In this document: in pieces, positions 35,287 to 43,111 of the stretch | Layout: the number at the start of each line of letters is the position of its first letter | How positions within the stretch are numbered: position 1 is the stretch's first letter | NCBI RefSeq assembly: GCF_017309385.1 | Contig: NZ_JAFJMJ010000001.1 | Span: 3,906,001 to 3,970,000, forward strand | Source: Amycolatopsis sp. 195334CR | GTDB lineage: Bacteria; Actinomycetota; Actinomycetes; Mycobacteriales; Pseudonocardiaceae | DNA length: 64,000 nucleotides | Direction: 5' to 3' | The notes under the pieces: model-generated | Database searches by the model: none | The model's input: the letters and a program-made list of their open reading frames with translations, nothing else | Told to the model about the DNA's origin: nothing | Program-made: the position numbers and the translations under genes

Positions 35287-36045
35287 GGAGGGGCGGGCGA
35301 AGTAGTCCGCGGCGTGGGCCGCCAGTGGGCAGATGCCGGTGCCGGTGGCGACGGCCGAGAGCAGTTCCTGGAAGGTGCGGACCGGCTCGCCCCGGTGCAC
35401 CGGGTGGCCGTCCGGGGTGAGCCACGGGTCGTCCTGCCAGTACGGTGCCGGTGGGTGCGCGGCCCGCAGGACGGTGTCGCGGGCCAGATCCTCCAGGGTG
35501 ACGAACTCCTTGGCGGCCAGGGGATGCCGGGACGACACCGCCAGCACCATTTGTTCACTGTGGACACTCGGGCCGGTGGTGATGTCCGGCTCGTCGGCCG
35601 GGAGCAGGGTGATCAGGGCGTCCACCTCGCCGTCGCGCAGGAGGGCGAAGGGATTGGCGAAGTCGGCTTCGCGGATTCGTACCACGCACCCGGGATTCTC
35701 GCTTCGGAAGATGTCCAAAGTGGACGAAATTAGTTCCGCGACCCCGGGCGCCTCGAAACCGAGGCACAGTTCGCCGGTGACGCCGCGACCGGCGGCCTTC
35801 GCCCGCGCGAGCCCTTCCTCGATCCGGCGGTAGGCCGGCCGCAGGTCGTTGCGCAGCCGCTCGCCGATCGGGGTCAGCGCGACCCGGCGGCTGGTCCGCT
35901 CGAACAGCGGGGCACCGATCTGCCGCTCCGCCTTCCTGATCGACTGGCTCACCCGCGCCTGCGACACCCGCAGCCGCTCGGCGGTGTGGCCGAAGTGCAG
36001 CTCCTCGGCCAGCACCAGGAAGATCTCGATCTCGCGCAACTCCAC
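35179..36045 (-). CDS. LysR-family transcriptional regulator
   Basis: A 288-residue LTTR. The winged helix is MELREIEIFLVLAEELHFGHTAERLRVSQARVSQSIRKAERQIGAPLFERTSRRVALTPIG; the effector domain has GELCLGFEAPG, LLRDGEVDALITLLPADEPD and AVATGTGICPLAAHAADYF. It is divergent from the cupin gene at 36145, with a palindrome between them, so it probably controls that gene and itself. Its 3' end overlaps the convergent cyclase-like gene by 108 bases. Confidence 0.93.
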   Translation of the reverse strand: MELREIEIFLVLAEELHFGHTAERLRVSQARVSQSIRKAERQIGAPLFERTSRRVALTPIGERLRNDLRPAYRRIEEGLARAKAAGRGVTGELCLGFEAPGVAELISSTLDIFRSENPGCVVRIREADFANPFALLRDGEVDALITLLPADEPDITTGPSVHSEQMVLAVSSRHPLAAKEFVTLEDLARDTVLRAAHPPAPYWQDDPWLTPDGHPVHRGEPVRTFQELLSAVATGTGICPLAAHAADYFARPSLRFIPFRHAPPVHWGLVWLTSGETSRIRALAAACA

Positions 36046-36048
36046 GGA

Positions 36049-36070
36049 TCGATAATACTGAGGTTATCGA
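36049..36070. promoter_or_regulatory. LysR-type operator between regulator and cupin genes
   Basis: TCGATAA (36049-36055) and TTATCGA (36064-36070) form a perfect inverted repeat with 8 bases between, containing the T-N11-A core expected of LysR sites. It starts 4 bases upstream of the LysR start codon and lies about 75 bases before the cupin ATG, placed to repress the regulator and activate the divergent cupin gene. Confidence 0.65.
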
Positions 36071-36144
36071 GCGTTGCGCCGATCGTCGTTGTTCCGCCTG
36101 CTCAGCGCCACAACACTGGAGTCATCACCGAAGAAGGAGCAACG

Positions 36145-36621
36145 ATGAACCACCACCTGGTCCGCGCCACCGAAGCCGAAACCCTGACCGGCGACCCCGG
36201 GGCGCTGATCGAGCTGCTCGCCGACACCGGCACCACCGGCGGCGCGCTCACCGCGAACCGCACGATCTTCCGCACCGGCGCCGACGGTGCGCCGCCGCAC
36301 TTCCACACCAAGGCGTCCGAGCTGTTCTTCGTGCTCGACGGCGAGCTGGAGGTCCTGCTCGGCGAAGAGGTCGTCATCCTCAAGAAGGGCGACCTGCTGG
36401 TGGTGCCGCCGCGCACCCCGCACGCGTTCGGCGCGGTCGAAGGCAAGGAGGCCGACGTGCTCTTCGTCTTCGCGCCGGCCATGGGCCGTTTCGACTACTA
36501 CCGCCTGCTCGACCGCGTGCACCGCGGCGAGACCGAGCCGAAGGAGATCGGCGCCTCGCAGGAGCGCTTCGACAACCACTACGTCGACAGCCCGGAGTGG
36601 CGCAAGGCCCGGTCACACTGA
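36145..36621 (+). CDS. Cupin-domain protein
   Basis: A 158-residue single-cupin protein. Metal motif 1 is PPHFHTKASELFFVLDGELEVL (His-x-His-x4-Glu-x6-Gly) and motif 2 is GDLLVVPPRTPHAFGA. A C-terminal helix follows (RFDYYRLLDRVHRGETEPKEI). It may be a quercetinase-like dioxygenase or an isomerase; the substrate is unknown. GAAGGAGC precedes the ATG. Divergent LysR control is likely. The stop overlaps the convergent hydrolase stop by 9 bases. Confidence 0.87.
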   Translation: MNHHLVRATEAETLTGDPGALIELLADTGTTGGALTANRTIFRTGADGAPPHFHTKASELFFVLDGELEVLLGEEVVILKKGDLLVVPPRTPHAFGAVEGKEADVLFVFAPAMGRFDYYRLLDRVHRGETEPKEIGASQERFDNHYVDSPEWRKARSH

Positions 36622-37794
36622 GATGAGCCTGCCGAGGACGAGCCGGGCGGTGAGCAGCCTGCCGAGCACCTTGCCCGGACCCCGGCGCGGCAGCGCGGCG
36701 AGCCGCGGCGCCAGTCGCGGCAGCCGCCGGTGCCCGCCGTCGGCGACGATCCTGGCCGCGGTCAGCGCGGCCCGCCGGTGCGTGTCGAGCGCGCTGTGCC
36801 CGGTGTCCGCCAGCGGCACCAGCACCCCGTCCGGTGCCAGCGAAGCGATGCGGGCGGCGATCGAGCGCGGGGTGCGGATGTCGTTGTCGCCGGACAGCAC
36901 CGCCACCGGCCAGTGGAACCGGCGCAGCGCGGTGGTCAGGTCGAACGGCTCCCCGCGGAACGGCGGGTACCGCGGCGCCAGATCGGCGAAGTAGAGGTTC
37001 ACGTCGAGCGGTTCACCGTCGGGCTCCGGCGCGAAGCCGAGCTCACCGAAGGCGATCGCGCCGACCAGGTCGAACTCCATCACGAACCGGTTCACCTTGG
37101 TGGTCTCCAGCTCGCCGAGGCCGTGCAGCCACCGCCACACCCCGGCGCCGCGACCGCTGGCCATCAGCGCCAGCAGCCGCTCGACCTGCTGTTTCCCGCC
37201 GAACTCGTGCACCACCTGGAGCACCTGCCCGGTCTCCTCGGCCGCCACGATCCCGGCGTCGATCAGGCCGGTCAGCGGGCCGCCGAGGTACAGCTCGCGC
37301 AACGCGGCGCGCTGCGCGTGGTCGTCGTCCGCGGACAGCATCGGCGAATCGAGCACCATCGACCGGACGCGGCCGGGGTGCCGCACGCCGAGCCCCTGCG
37401 CGAGGTACGTGCCGTACGACGAGCCGTACACCACCGCCCACCGCACCCCGCAGTCGTCGAGCACGGCGGCCAGGTCCTCGACCACCTGCTCCACGGTCAG
37501 CGCGGAGAACGGCAGGTCGTCACCGTTGTCGTCGGTGCGCGACAGCCCGACGCCCCGGTGCTCGACCATCACCACGTCGAGCCCGCGTGCGGCGGCCTCC
37601 CGGCGCAGGTGGTGGTACGGCAGGACCGACGCCAGTCCCGGTCCGCCCGGCACGACCAGCAGCGGGCAGTCGCTCGGCGGCCCGGCGCGCACGTAGTGCA
37701 GGTCGAACGAACGCCCGTCGCCGAGGGGACGGCGCAGCCGGTGCACCCCCGGCATGGCGGCGACCCGGGCGCGCAGGGCTTCCCCCTTGATCAT
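36613..37794 (-). CDS. Alpha/beta hydrolase, S33 proline-iminopeptidase-like
   Basis: A 393-residue hydrolase. Oxyanion-hole segment VVPGGPGLASVLPYHHL, VMVEHRGVGLS, nucleophile VYGSSYGTYLAQ (Ser of GSSYG, about residue 137), acid near SGDNDIRTP and His in LADTGHSALD. The large lid insertion and PGGPG motif fit the S33 peptidase group, but amide and ester substrates cannot be told apart. ATG at 37794 follows GGAGG by 7 bases; the longer frame to 37818 lacks a site. There is no signal peptide. The C-terminal 45 residues are basic (RRLPRLAPRLAALPRRGPGK). Confidence 0.87.
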   Translation of the reverse strand: MIKGEALRARVAAMPGVHRLRRPLGDGRSFDLHYVRAGPPSDCPLLVVPGGPGLASVLPYHHLRREAAARGLDVVMVEHRGVGLSRTDDNGDDLPFSALTVEQVVEDLAAVLDDCGVRWAVVYGSSYGTYLAQGLGVRHPGRVRSMVLDSPMLSADDDHAQRAALRELYLGGPLTGLIDAGIVAAEETGQVLQVVHEFGGKQQVERLLALMASGRGAGVWRWLHGLGELETTKVNRFVMEFDLVGAIAFGELGFAPEPDGEPLDVNLYFADLAPRYPPFRGEPFDLTTALRRFHWPVAVLSGDNDIRTPRSIAARIASLAPDGVLVPLADTGHSALDTHRRAALTAARIVADGGHRRLPRLAPRLAALPRRGPGKVLGRLLTARLVLGRLISV

Positions 37795-37835
37795 CGTCGA
37801 CCTCCTGCGGTCGAACATAGCAAGGGAGCAGGGGG

Positions 37836-39662
37836 TTACCGCAGGTGCGAAAGAACGAGAGCGGCCATCACCACCGGATCGCCGTCCTCCGGGCGCAGCA
37901 CCAGTTCCGGCTCGGCCGGGGCCTCGTACGGGTCGTCGATGCCGGTGAACCCGGTGATCTGCCCGGCGCGCGCCTTGGCGTACATGCCCTTCGGGTCGCG
38001 GTCCTCGCAGATCTCCAGCGGCGTGTCGACGAAGACCTCGATGAACGGCAACCCGGCGAGTTCGTGCGCGGCCCGGACCTTCGCCCGGTCGGCGGTGTAC
38101 GGGCTGATCAACGACACCACGGCGACCACCCCGGCGTCGGCGAACAGCTTCGCCACCTCGCCGGCCCGCCGCACGTTCTCCGCGCGGTCCTCGGCGCCGA
38201 AGCCGAGCCCGGCGTTGATGCCGGTGCGCAGGTTGTCGCCGTCGAGCAGGTACGCGGGGCGCCCGGCGTCGACGAGCAGCCGTTCGATTTCCACCGCCAC
38301 ACTCGACTTGCCGGAGCCGGACAGGCCGGTCAGCCAGATCGTGGCGCCGCGCGTGCCGCGTTCCTCCCTGGCCACCGCGGTCGCCTGCCAGACCACGTCG
38401 GCGGTGCCGCCCGGCGCGAGCACGGTACCGGCCGCGACCGTGCCGCCGGTCTGCTCGTCGATCAGGATGAACCCGCCGGTGGCCCGGTTGCGGCGGTACT
38501 CGTCGAAGAAGAGCGGCTCCTGGGTGCGCAGGCTGATCCGGCCGATTTCGTTGATTTCCAAGGAATCCGCGTGCTCGTCGCGGTGCAGGGTGGTGATGTC
38601 CAGCCGGTAGTCGACCGCGCGCACCAGCGTCCGGGTGCTGCGCGTGGTGTGCTTGATGAGGTACTTCGTGCCGGGGGTCAGCTCGGTGCGATCGGTCAGC
38701 CAGCAGACCATCGCGTCGATTTCCTGGCTGACGTGCGGTTGGTTGCGCGGGCGGCAGATCAGGTCGCCGCGGCCGACGTCCAGCTCGCCGTCGAGTTGCA
38801 CGGTGACCGCCTGGGGCGGGAACGCCTCGGCCAGCGGTTCACCGCCGGGGCCGGTGATCGCCGAGATGGTGGTCTTGGTGCGCGACGGCAGCACGAGCAC
38901 CTCGTCGCCGGGTTTGAACACGCCGCCCGCGATCGTGCCCGCGTACCCGCGGAAGTAGCCGTCCTCCTGCTGGCGGCGGATCACGTACTGCACCGGGAGC
39001 CGCGCGTCGATCAGGTTCCGGTCCGAGGCGACGTGCACCTCTTCCAGGTGGTGCAGCAGCGAAGTTCCTTCGTACCAAGGCATCGCGGCGCCGCGGTGCA
39101 CCACGTTGTCGCCGGTGAGCGCGGACATCGGGACGAAGGTCAGGTCGTGCACGTCCAGCTTGGCGGCGAACCGGCCGAACTCGGCGCGCAGTTCGTCGAA
39201 CCGGTCCCGCGACCAGTCCACCAGGTCCATCTTGTTCACGCACAGCACGAGGTGCGGAATTCCCAGCAGTGAAGCCAGGAACGCGTGGCGGCGCGACTGC
39301 TCGACGATGCCCTTGCGCGCGTCGACGAGGATGAGCGCGAGGTCCGCGGTGGAGGCGCCGGTGACCATGTTGCGCGTGTACTGGATGTGGCCGGGGGTGT
39401 CGGCGATGATGAACTTGCGCCTGGGGGTGGCGAAGTAGCGGTGCGCGACGTCGATGGTGATGCCCTGCTCGCGTTCGGCGCGGAGGCCGTCGGTGAGCAG
39501 CGCGAGGTTCGGCTGGTCCTCGCCGCGCTCGCGGCTGGTGCGCTCGACGGCGGCGAGCTGGTCGGTGAACAGGGCTTTCGAGTCGTAGAGCAGCCTGCCG
39601 ATGAGCGTGGACTTGCCGTCGTCCACGCTGCCCGCGGTGGCGATCCGCAGCAGTTCGGTCAT
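37836..39662 (-). CDS. cysNC: Bifunctional sulfate adenylyltransferase subunit 1 / APS kinase (CysN-CysC fusion)
   Basis: A 608-residue fusion. Residues 1-420 are the GTPase subunit: GSVDDGKSTLIGRLL (P-loop), DVAHRYFAT, DTPGHIQYTRNM and NKMDLVDW. Residues about 435-608 are APS kinase: IWLTGLSGSGKSSVAVEIERLL, LLDGDNLRTGINAGLGF, VFVDTPLEICEDRDPKGMYAKARAGQITGFTGIDDPYE. With CysD it makes APS from sulfate and ATP, then PAPS. The start overlaps the cysD stop by ATGA. A longer apparent frame beyond 39662 is a shadow of cysD. Confidence 0.95.
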   Translation of the reverse strand: MTELLRIATAGSVDDGKSTLIGRLLYDSKALFTDQLAAVERTSRERGEDQPNLALLTDGLRAEREQGITIDVAHRYFATPRRKFIIADTPGHIQYTRNMVTGASTADLALILVDARKGIVEQSRRHAFLASLLGIPHLVLCVNKMDLVDWSRDRFDELRAEFGRFAAKLDVHDLTFVPMSALTGDNVVHRGAAMPWYEGTSLLHHLEEVHVASDRNLIDARLPVQYVIRRQQEDGYFRGYAGTIAGGVFKPGDEVLVLPSRTKTTISAITGPGGEPLAEAFPPQAVTVQLDGELDVGRGDLICRPRNQPHVSQEIDAMVCWLTDRTELTPGTKYLIKHTTRSTRTLVRAVDYRLDITTLHRDEHADSLEINEIGRISLRTQEPLFFDEYRRNRATGGFILIDEQTGGTVAAGTVLAPGGTADVVWQATAVAREERGTRGATIWLTGLSGSGKSSVAVEIERLLVDAGRPAYLLDGDNLRTGINAGLGFGAEDRAENVRRAGEVAKLFADAGVVAVVSLISPYTADRAKVRAAHELAGLPFIEVFVDTPLEICEDRDPKGMYAKARAGQITGFTGIDDPYEAPAEPELVLRPEDGDPVVMAALVLSHLR

Positions 39663-40564
39663 CAGAAGTACCCCTCCCGCTTGCGGTCTTCCATGCCCGC
39701 CTCGGAAATCCGGTCGTCGGCGCGGGTGGCACCGCGCTCGGTGACCCGGCTCGCGGCGACTTCGGCGACCACCGCCTCGGGGGTGGCGGCGGTCGAGGCC
39801 ACGCATCCGGTGCAGGTCGCGTCGCCGACCGTGCGGAAGCGGACCAGGGCTTCGTAGGGTTGCTCGTCGGCGCGCGGGCTGAGGTGCGGGCCGACGGCGA
39901 GCAGCATGCCGTCGCGTTGGAAGACCTGGCGGCGGTGCGCGTAGTACAGCGGCGGGAGTTCGATCTCCTCGTCGGCGATGTACTGCCAGATGTCGAGTTC
40001 GGTCCAGTTGGAGAGGGGGAAGACGCGGATGTGCTCGCCGGGGCGGTGCTTGCCGTTGTAGAGGTTCCAGAGTTCGGGGCGCTGGTTGCGGGGGTCCCAC
40101 TGGCCGAACTCGTCGCGGAAGCTGAACACGCGTTCCTTGGCGCGGGCCTTTTCCTCGTCGCGCCGGGCGCCGCCGAAGACGGCGTCGAACCTGTTCTCGC
40201 TGATCGCGCGGAGCAGCGTGGTGGTCTGGAGGCGGTTGCGACTGGCCTCGTCGGCGACGCGGCCGGCGTCGATGTCGTCCTGGACGCGGGCTACGGCCAG
40301 CCGGACGCCGAGCTTGGCGACCGTGCGGTCGCGGAACTCGAGGACCTCGGCGAAGTTGTGGCCGGTGTCCACGTGCAACACGCCGAAGGGGAGTGGGGCG
40401 GGCCAGAAGGCACGCGCGGCCAGGTGGAGGAGGACCACGGAGTCCTTGCCCCCGGAAAAGAGCAGCACGGGGCGCTCGAAGGTGGCCGCTACCTCGCGGA
40501 GGATGTGGACCGCTTCGGCTTCGAGTGCTCGCAGGTGGGTCAGCTGGTAGGTGCCCGCCGCCAT
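39662..40564 (-). CDS. cysD: Sulfate adenylyltransferase subunit 2
   Basis: A 300-residue PAPS-reductase-fold enzyme. PP-loop motif VLLFSGGKDSVVLLHLA (about residue 34), LHVDTGHNFAEVLEFRDRTV, FGGARRDEEKARAKERVFSFRDEFGQWDPRNQRPELWNLYNGK, SNWTELDIWQYI and the C-terminal RFRTVGDATCTGCV. It adenylates sulfate, driven by the CysN GTPase encoded next. GGAGGAG precedes the ATG, with a palindrome further upstream. Confidence 0.96.
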   Translation of the reverse strand: MAAGTYQLTHLRALEAEAVHILREVAATFERPVLLFSGGKDSVVLLHLAARAFWPAPLPFGVLHVDTGHNFAEVLEFRDRTVAKLGVRLAVARVQDDIDAGRVADEASRNRLQTTTLLRAISENRFDAVFGGARRDEEKARAKERVFSFRDEFGQWDPRNQRPELWNLYNGKHRPGEHIRVFPLSNWTELDIWQYIADEEIELPPLYYAHRRQVFQRDGMLLAVGPHLSPRADEQPYEALVRFRTVGDATCTGCVASTAATPEAVVAEVAASRVTERGATRADDRISEAGMEDRKREGYF

Positions 40565-40588
40565 CGACCACGCTCCTCCGCCGTCGGG

Positions 40589-40602
40589 TAGAACGTGTTC
40601 TA
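40589..40602. promoter_or_regulatory. Palindrome upstream of cysD
   Basis: TAGAAC-GT-GTTCTA, a perfect 6-bp inverted repeat 25 bases before the cysD ATG. It fits the TetR-type pattern TnnAACnnGTTnnA known for KstR-like repressors, but the gene's function suggests a sulfur-responsive regulator instead. No regulator gene is adjacent, so the binder is unknown. Confidence 0.45.
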
Positions 40603-41137
40603 ATTTGCCACCGGGGAGGCGCCCCGGTCAATGGGCAGGCTTCGCGCGAAGGGTTGGCATCGCGAGATGGCGCGACTTCGCGGCCAGTGTGGGGCGGCGT
40701 GCCGCCGCGCGGGCTCAGCACCGCGCCGGCTGGGCGCTCCGTGGCCTGGGCGCTGCGCGACTTGGTTGCGCCGGGTGGTGCGCACCACCCGGGCCGGGCG
40801 CCGTGCGGGCTGACTTCGCCAGATGGCGGGCGCCGTGCGGGCCGAGTGCCGTGCGAACCGGGCGTTCCGCGGGCTGGTTCGCCGAGCGGCGGGCGGCGCG
40901 CCCTGAGCGGTGGCGCGCGGGCTGCTTCGGCGAAGCGCCGTGCAGGCTGAGCGCTGCGCGGGTTGGTTGCGCCGGGTGGTCTGCGCCGTGCGGGCTGGGC
41001 GCGCCGCGCGGGTTGGTCTCGGCGGGCGGCTTGCGGCGTGCGGCCTGAGCGCCGTGCAGGCTGGCTTCGCCGAGTGCCCGGTAGAGCCGCTCGGCGGCGC
41101 GCGGCGGAGGCCGTGCCCCGGATTCAGTTGTGAGAGG
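40603..41137. repeat. Intergenic region of degenerate short repeats
   Basis: No credible gene lies here. A 15-mer close to GCGCCGTGCGGGCTG occurs at 40798, 40830, 40935, 40983 and 41049 (0-2 mismatches, irregular spacing). A 25-base unit (GCGCGnnTTGGTTGCGCCGG plus GTGGT) occurs at 40755 and 40956, with a weaker third copy near 41007. The top strand is strongly G-rich over C for about 400 bases. Open frames through it encode only Arg/Gly/Ala-rich low-complexity sequence and disagree with normal codon bias. Confidence 0.65.
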
Positions 41138-41764
41138 TTATCGGACTCCTCTCGGGCGGAATTGGATGCTGATCCTCGGGCCCACCGCCTTGCTCGTTTT
41201 CGGGATGGCGTGTTCCCAAGTGCGCTGACAGGAACCACCCATCACGATCAGGTCCCCGTGCCCCAACGGCCGCTTCACGACCTCGCCGCCGCCGCGCGGG
41301 CGGAGGGCCAGGGTTCGTGGCGCCCCGACGGACACGATCGCCACCATTGTGTCCTCGCTGCTCCCGCGGCCGATCGTGTCCCCGTGCCACGCGACGCTGT
41401 CCCGCCCGTCGCGGTAGTAGCAGAGCCCGGCCGTCCGGAACGGCTCGCCGAGTTCCGCCGCGTAGTGCGTGCTCAGCTCCTGCCGCGCCGACGCGAGTAC
41501 GGCGTGCGGAAGCGGCTGCGACTCCTCGTAGAAGCACAACAACCGCGGCACGTCGACGATCCGCTCGTACATCCACCGCTGCTCCCCGTGCCAGGGCACC
41601 TCGTGCACCAAGCGGTCGAACAGCTCGCTCGCCCCGGTGAGCCAGCCGGGCAGCACGTCGATCCACGCGCCGTCGCCGAGCGTGGTGCGCTCGATGCCGT
41701 TGAGCGGGCGCAACCCGATCTCGGCCGCGGTGTCGAAAAGAGACCCCTGGAGCTCGGTGGACAT
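41138..41764 (-). CDS. AlkB-like 2-oxoglutarate/Fe(II) dioxygenase
   Basis: A 208-residue DNA/RNA demethylase-family protein. It has CYYRDGRDSVAWHGDTIG (His-x-Asp iron ligands), the distal His in TWEHAIPK and the 2-oxoglutarate Arg in RISIQFRPR, with NGIERTTLGDGAWIDVLPGWL at the front. The order matches bacterial AlkB repair enzymes that remove alkyl lesions. ATG at 41764 is chosen by alignment of the family's QGSLFD start; an ATG at 41776 would add four residues. A probable SOS box precedes it, supporting a DNA repair role. Confidence 0.9.
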   Translation of the reverse strand: MSTELQGSLFDTAAEIGLRPLNGIERTTLGDGAWIDVLPGWLTGASELFDRLVHEVPWHGEQRWMYERIVDVPRLLCFYEESQPLPHAVLASARQELSTHYAAELGEPFRTAGLCYYRDGRDSVAWHGDTIGRGSSEDTMVAIVSVGAPRTLALRPRGGGEVVKRPLGHGDLIVMGGSCQRTWEHAIPKTSKAVGPRISIQFRPRGVR

Positions 41765-41785
41765 GCCGCCAACCATACACGAAGA

Positions 41786-41801
41786 TCGAACACCTGTTCT
41801 A
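41786..41801 (-). promoter_or_regulatory. Probable LexA (SOS) box upstream of the alkB-like gene
   Basis: The plus-strand sequence TCGAAC-ACCT-GTTCTA matches 10 of 12 fixed positions of the actinobacterial SOS box TCGAAC-N4-GTTCGA. It lies 10-22 bases upstream of the possible alkB-like start codons and overlaps the stop of the response-regulator gene. DNA damage induction is inferred. Confidence 0.6.
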
Positions 41802-42458
41802 CTCTTCGAGTCGGTAACCCACGTTCCGCACGGTGTGGATCAGCGGGGGCTGCCGCAGCTTCCGGCGCAGCTGGCCGATCAGCACGTCCAGCACGTTCGA
41901 CGCCGGATCGGCCATCTCGTCCCACGCGCTCCTGATCAACTCCGCCCGCGGCACCGGCTGCCCGTCCGCCGCCAGCAGCAGCCGCAGCACGGTGAACTCC
42001 TTGCCGGTCAACGTGAGCAGCACCCCGCCGCGGCGCACCTCGTGCCGCCCGGTGTCCAGTTCGAGATCACCCCGCCGCAGCACGGGCGGCGGACCGGACC
42101 CCAGCCGGCGGCACAGGCTCCCCACCCGCGCCACCAGCTCCGGCACGGCGAACGGCTTGACCACGTAGTCGTCCCCGCCGTCGCGCAGGCCGGCGATCCG
42201 TTCGGACACCGCGTCCATCGCGGTCAGGAACAGAACCGGGACCGCCCAGCCCGACCCCCGCCGCGCCCGGACGTAGTCGAGCGAGTCTCCGCCGGGCAGC
42301 TTCCGGTCGAATACCACGCAGTCGTAGGAATTGACGTACAGCGCCTCGTCCGCGGCCGGGAGGTCGGCCACCGCGTCGACCGCGAAACCGGTGCCGCGCA
42401 AGGCGGCGGCCACCGCCGTCCGGAGATCTTCATCGTCCTCGACCACCAGCACACGCAC
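41799..42458 (-). CDS. OmpR-family response regulator (no adjacent kinase)
   Basis: A 219-residue regulator. Receiver domain with VVEDDEDLR, phospho-acceptor in VVFDRKLPGGD, LFLTAMD and VVKPFA; winged-helix output LTLTGKEFTVLRLLLAADGQPVPRAELI...VLDVLIGQLRRKLRQPPLIHTVRNVGYRLEE. It is clearly paralogous to the regulator at 44857, which does have a kinase neighbour; this copy may share that kinase. The start is GTG at 42458. Confidence 0.9.
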   Translation of the reverse strand: MRVLVVEDDEDLRTAVAAALRGTGFAVDAVADLPAADEALYVNSYDCVVFDRKLPGGDSLDYVRARRGSGWAVPVLFLTAMDAVSERIAGLRDGGDDYVVKPFAVPELVARVGSLCRRLGSGPPPVLRRGDLELDTGRHEVRRGGVLLTLTGKEFTVLRLLLAADGQPVPRAELIRSAWDEMADPASNVLDVLIGQLRRKLRQPPLIHTVRNVGYRLEE

Positions 42459-42496
42459 CCACCGATACTAGTGGTCACGATCGGCGGATCCACCGA

Positions 42497-43111
42497 TTAC
42501 CCCGACGGACTGCCGACCGCAACCACTAGGTGAGCGGCTTCCCCCACGCCGGCGGGCAGCCAGCCCCGGTCCGCCGCTCGTGCTCCCGCCTGGAACCGGC
42601 TCCGCGCGCCGAGTCGCAGCATCAGGTCCGCCGCGGTCCGCCGGACGGTGCGCACCGAGACACCCAGCCGCAGCGCCGCCGACTCGTCGGTGATCCCGCT
42701 GGACAACAGCGCCAGCAGCTCGCGCTCCCGCTCGGACGGCAGTTCCTCCCCGCGGGGCGCTGAAACCGCCCAGATCCGTTCGAACAGCTCGACCGTCGTG
42801 CCGATCACCCCGGGCAGTTCGAACACGGCGAACCCGTTGCGCTCGGCCGGGAGCACGGCGAACCGGCGGTCCACCACCAGCGCGTCCGTCGGCACCTCGG
42901 GCGCGGTGCGGATCTCCGCACCGGGCGGCAGCGCGAACTCACCGGGGCACAGCACGCGGTAGGCGACCCCGCGCCGCAGGTTGTACCGGTCGATCTCACG
43001 CGGCCTGGCCAGCGCCAGCGACCCGGTGCTCAGCACCAGCACCTCGCTCGTCGCGGTGGCCAGCAGAGCGGTCAGTTCCCGGTTCCCCCGGGTCAGGACA
43101 GCGACCCCCAT
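42497..43111 (-). CDS. LuxR-type HTH regulator
   Basis: A 204-residue protein. The N-terminal 130 residues form an unknown sensor-like domain (VLVLSTGSLALARPREIDRYNLRRGVAYRVLCPGEFALPPGAEIRTAPEVPTDALVVDRRFAVLP), similar in order to the PLD-like region of TrmB/LuxR regulators of actinomycetes. The C-terminal HTH is SERERELLALLSSGITDESAALRLGVSVRTVRRTAADLMLRLGA. Its ATG overlaps the stop of the SARP gene by one base (TGATG), so the two are coupled. Confidence 0.85.
   Translation of the reverse strand: MGVAVLTRGNRELTALLATATSEVLVLSTGSLALARPREIDRYNLRRGVAYRVLCPGEFALPPGAEIRTAPEVPTDALVVDRRFAVLPAERNGFAVFELPGVIGTTVELFERIWAVSAPRGEELPSERERELLALLSSGITDESAALRLGVSVRTVRRTAADLMLRLGARSRFQAGARAADRGWLPAGVGEAAHLVVAVGSPSG

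Noticed and set aside
39663..40721. Extension of the CysN-CysC frame upstream of 39662
   Set aside because: The upstream part is out of frame with cysD and low-complexity; the family start MTELLRIATAGSVDDGKS lies at 39662.
40750..41066. CRISPR array
   Set aside because: Repeat copies are degenerate, irregularly spaced, and without unique spacers of constant size; no cas genes are present.
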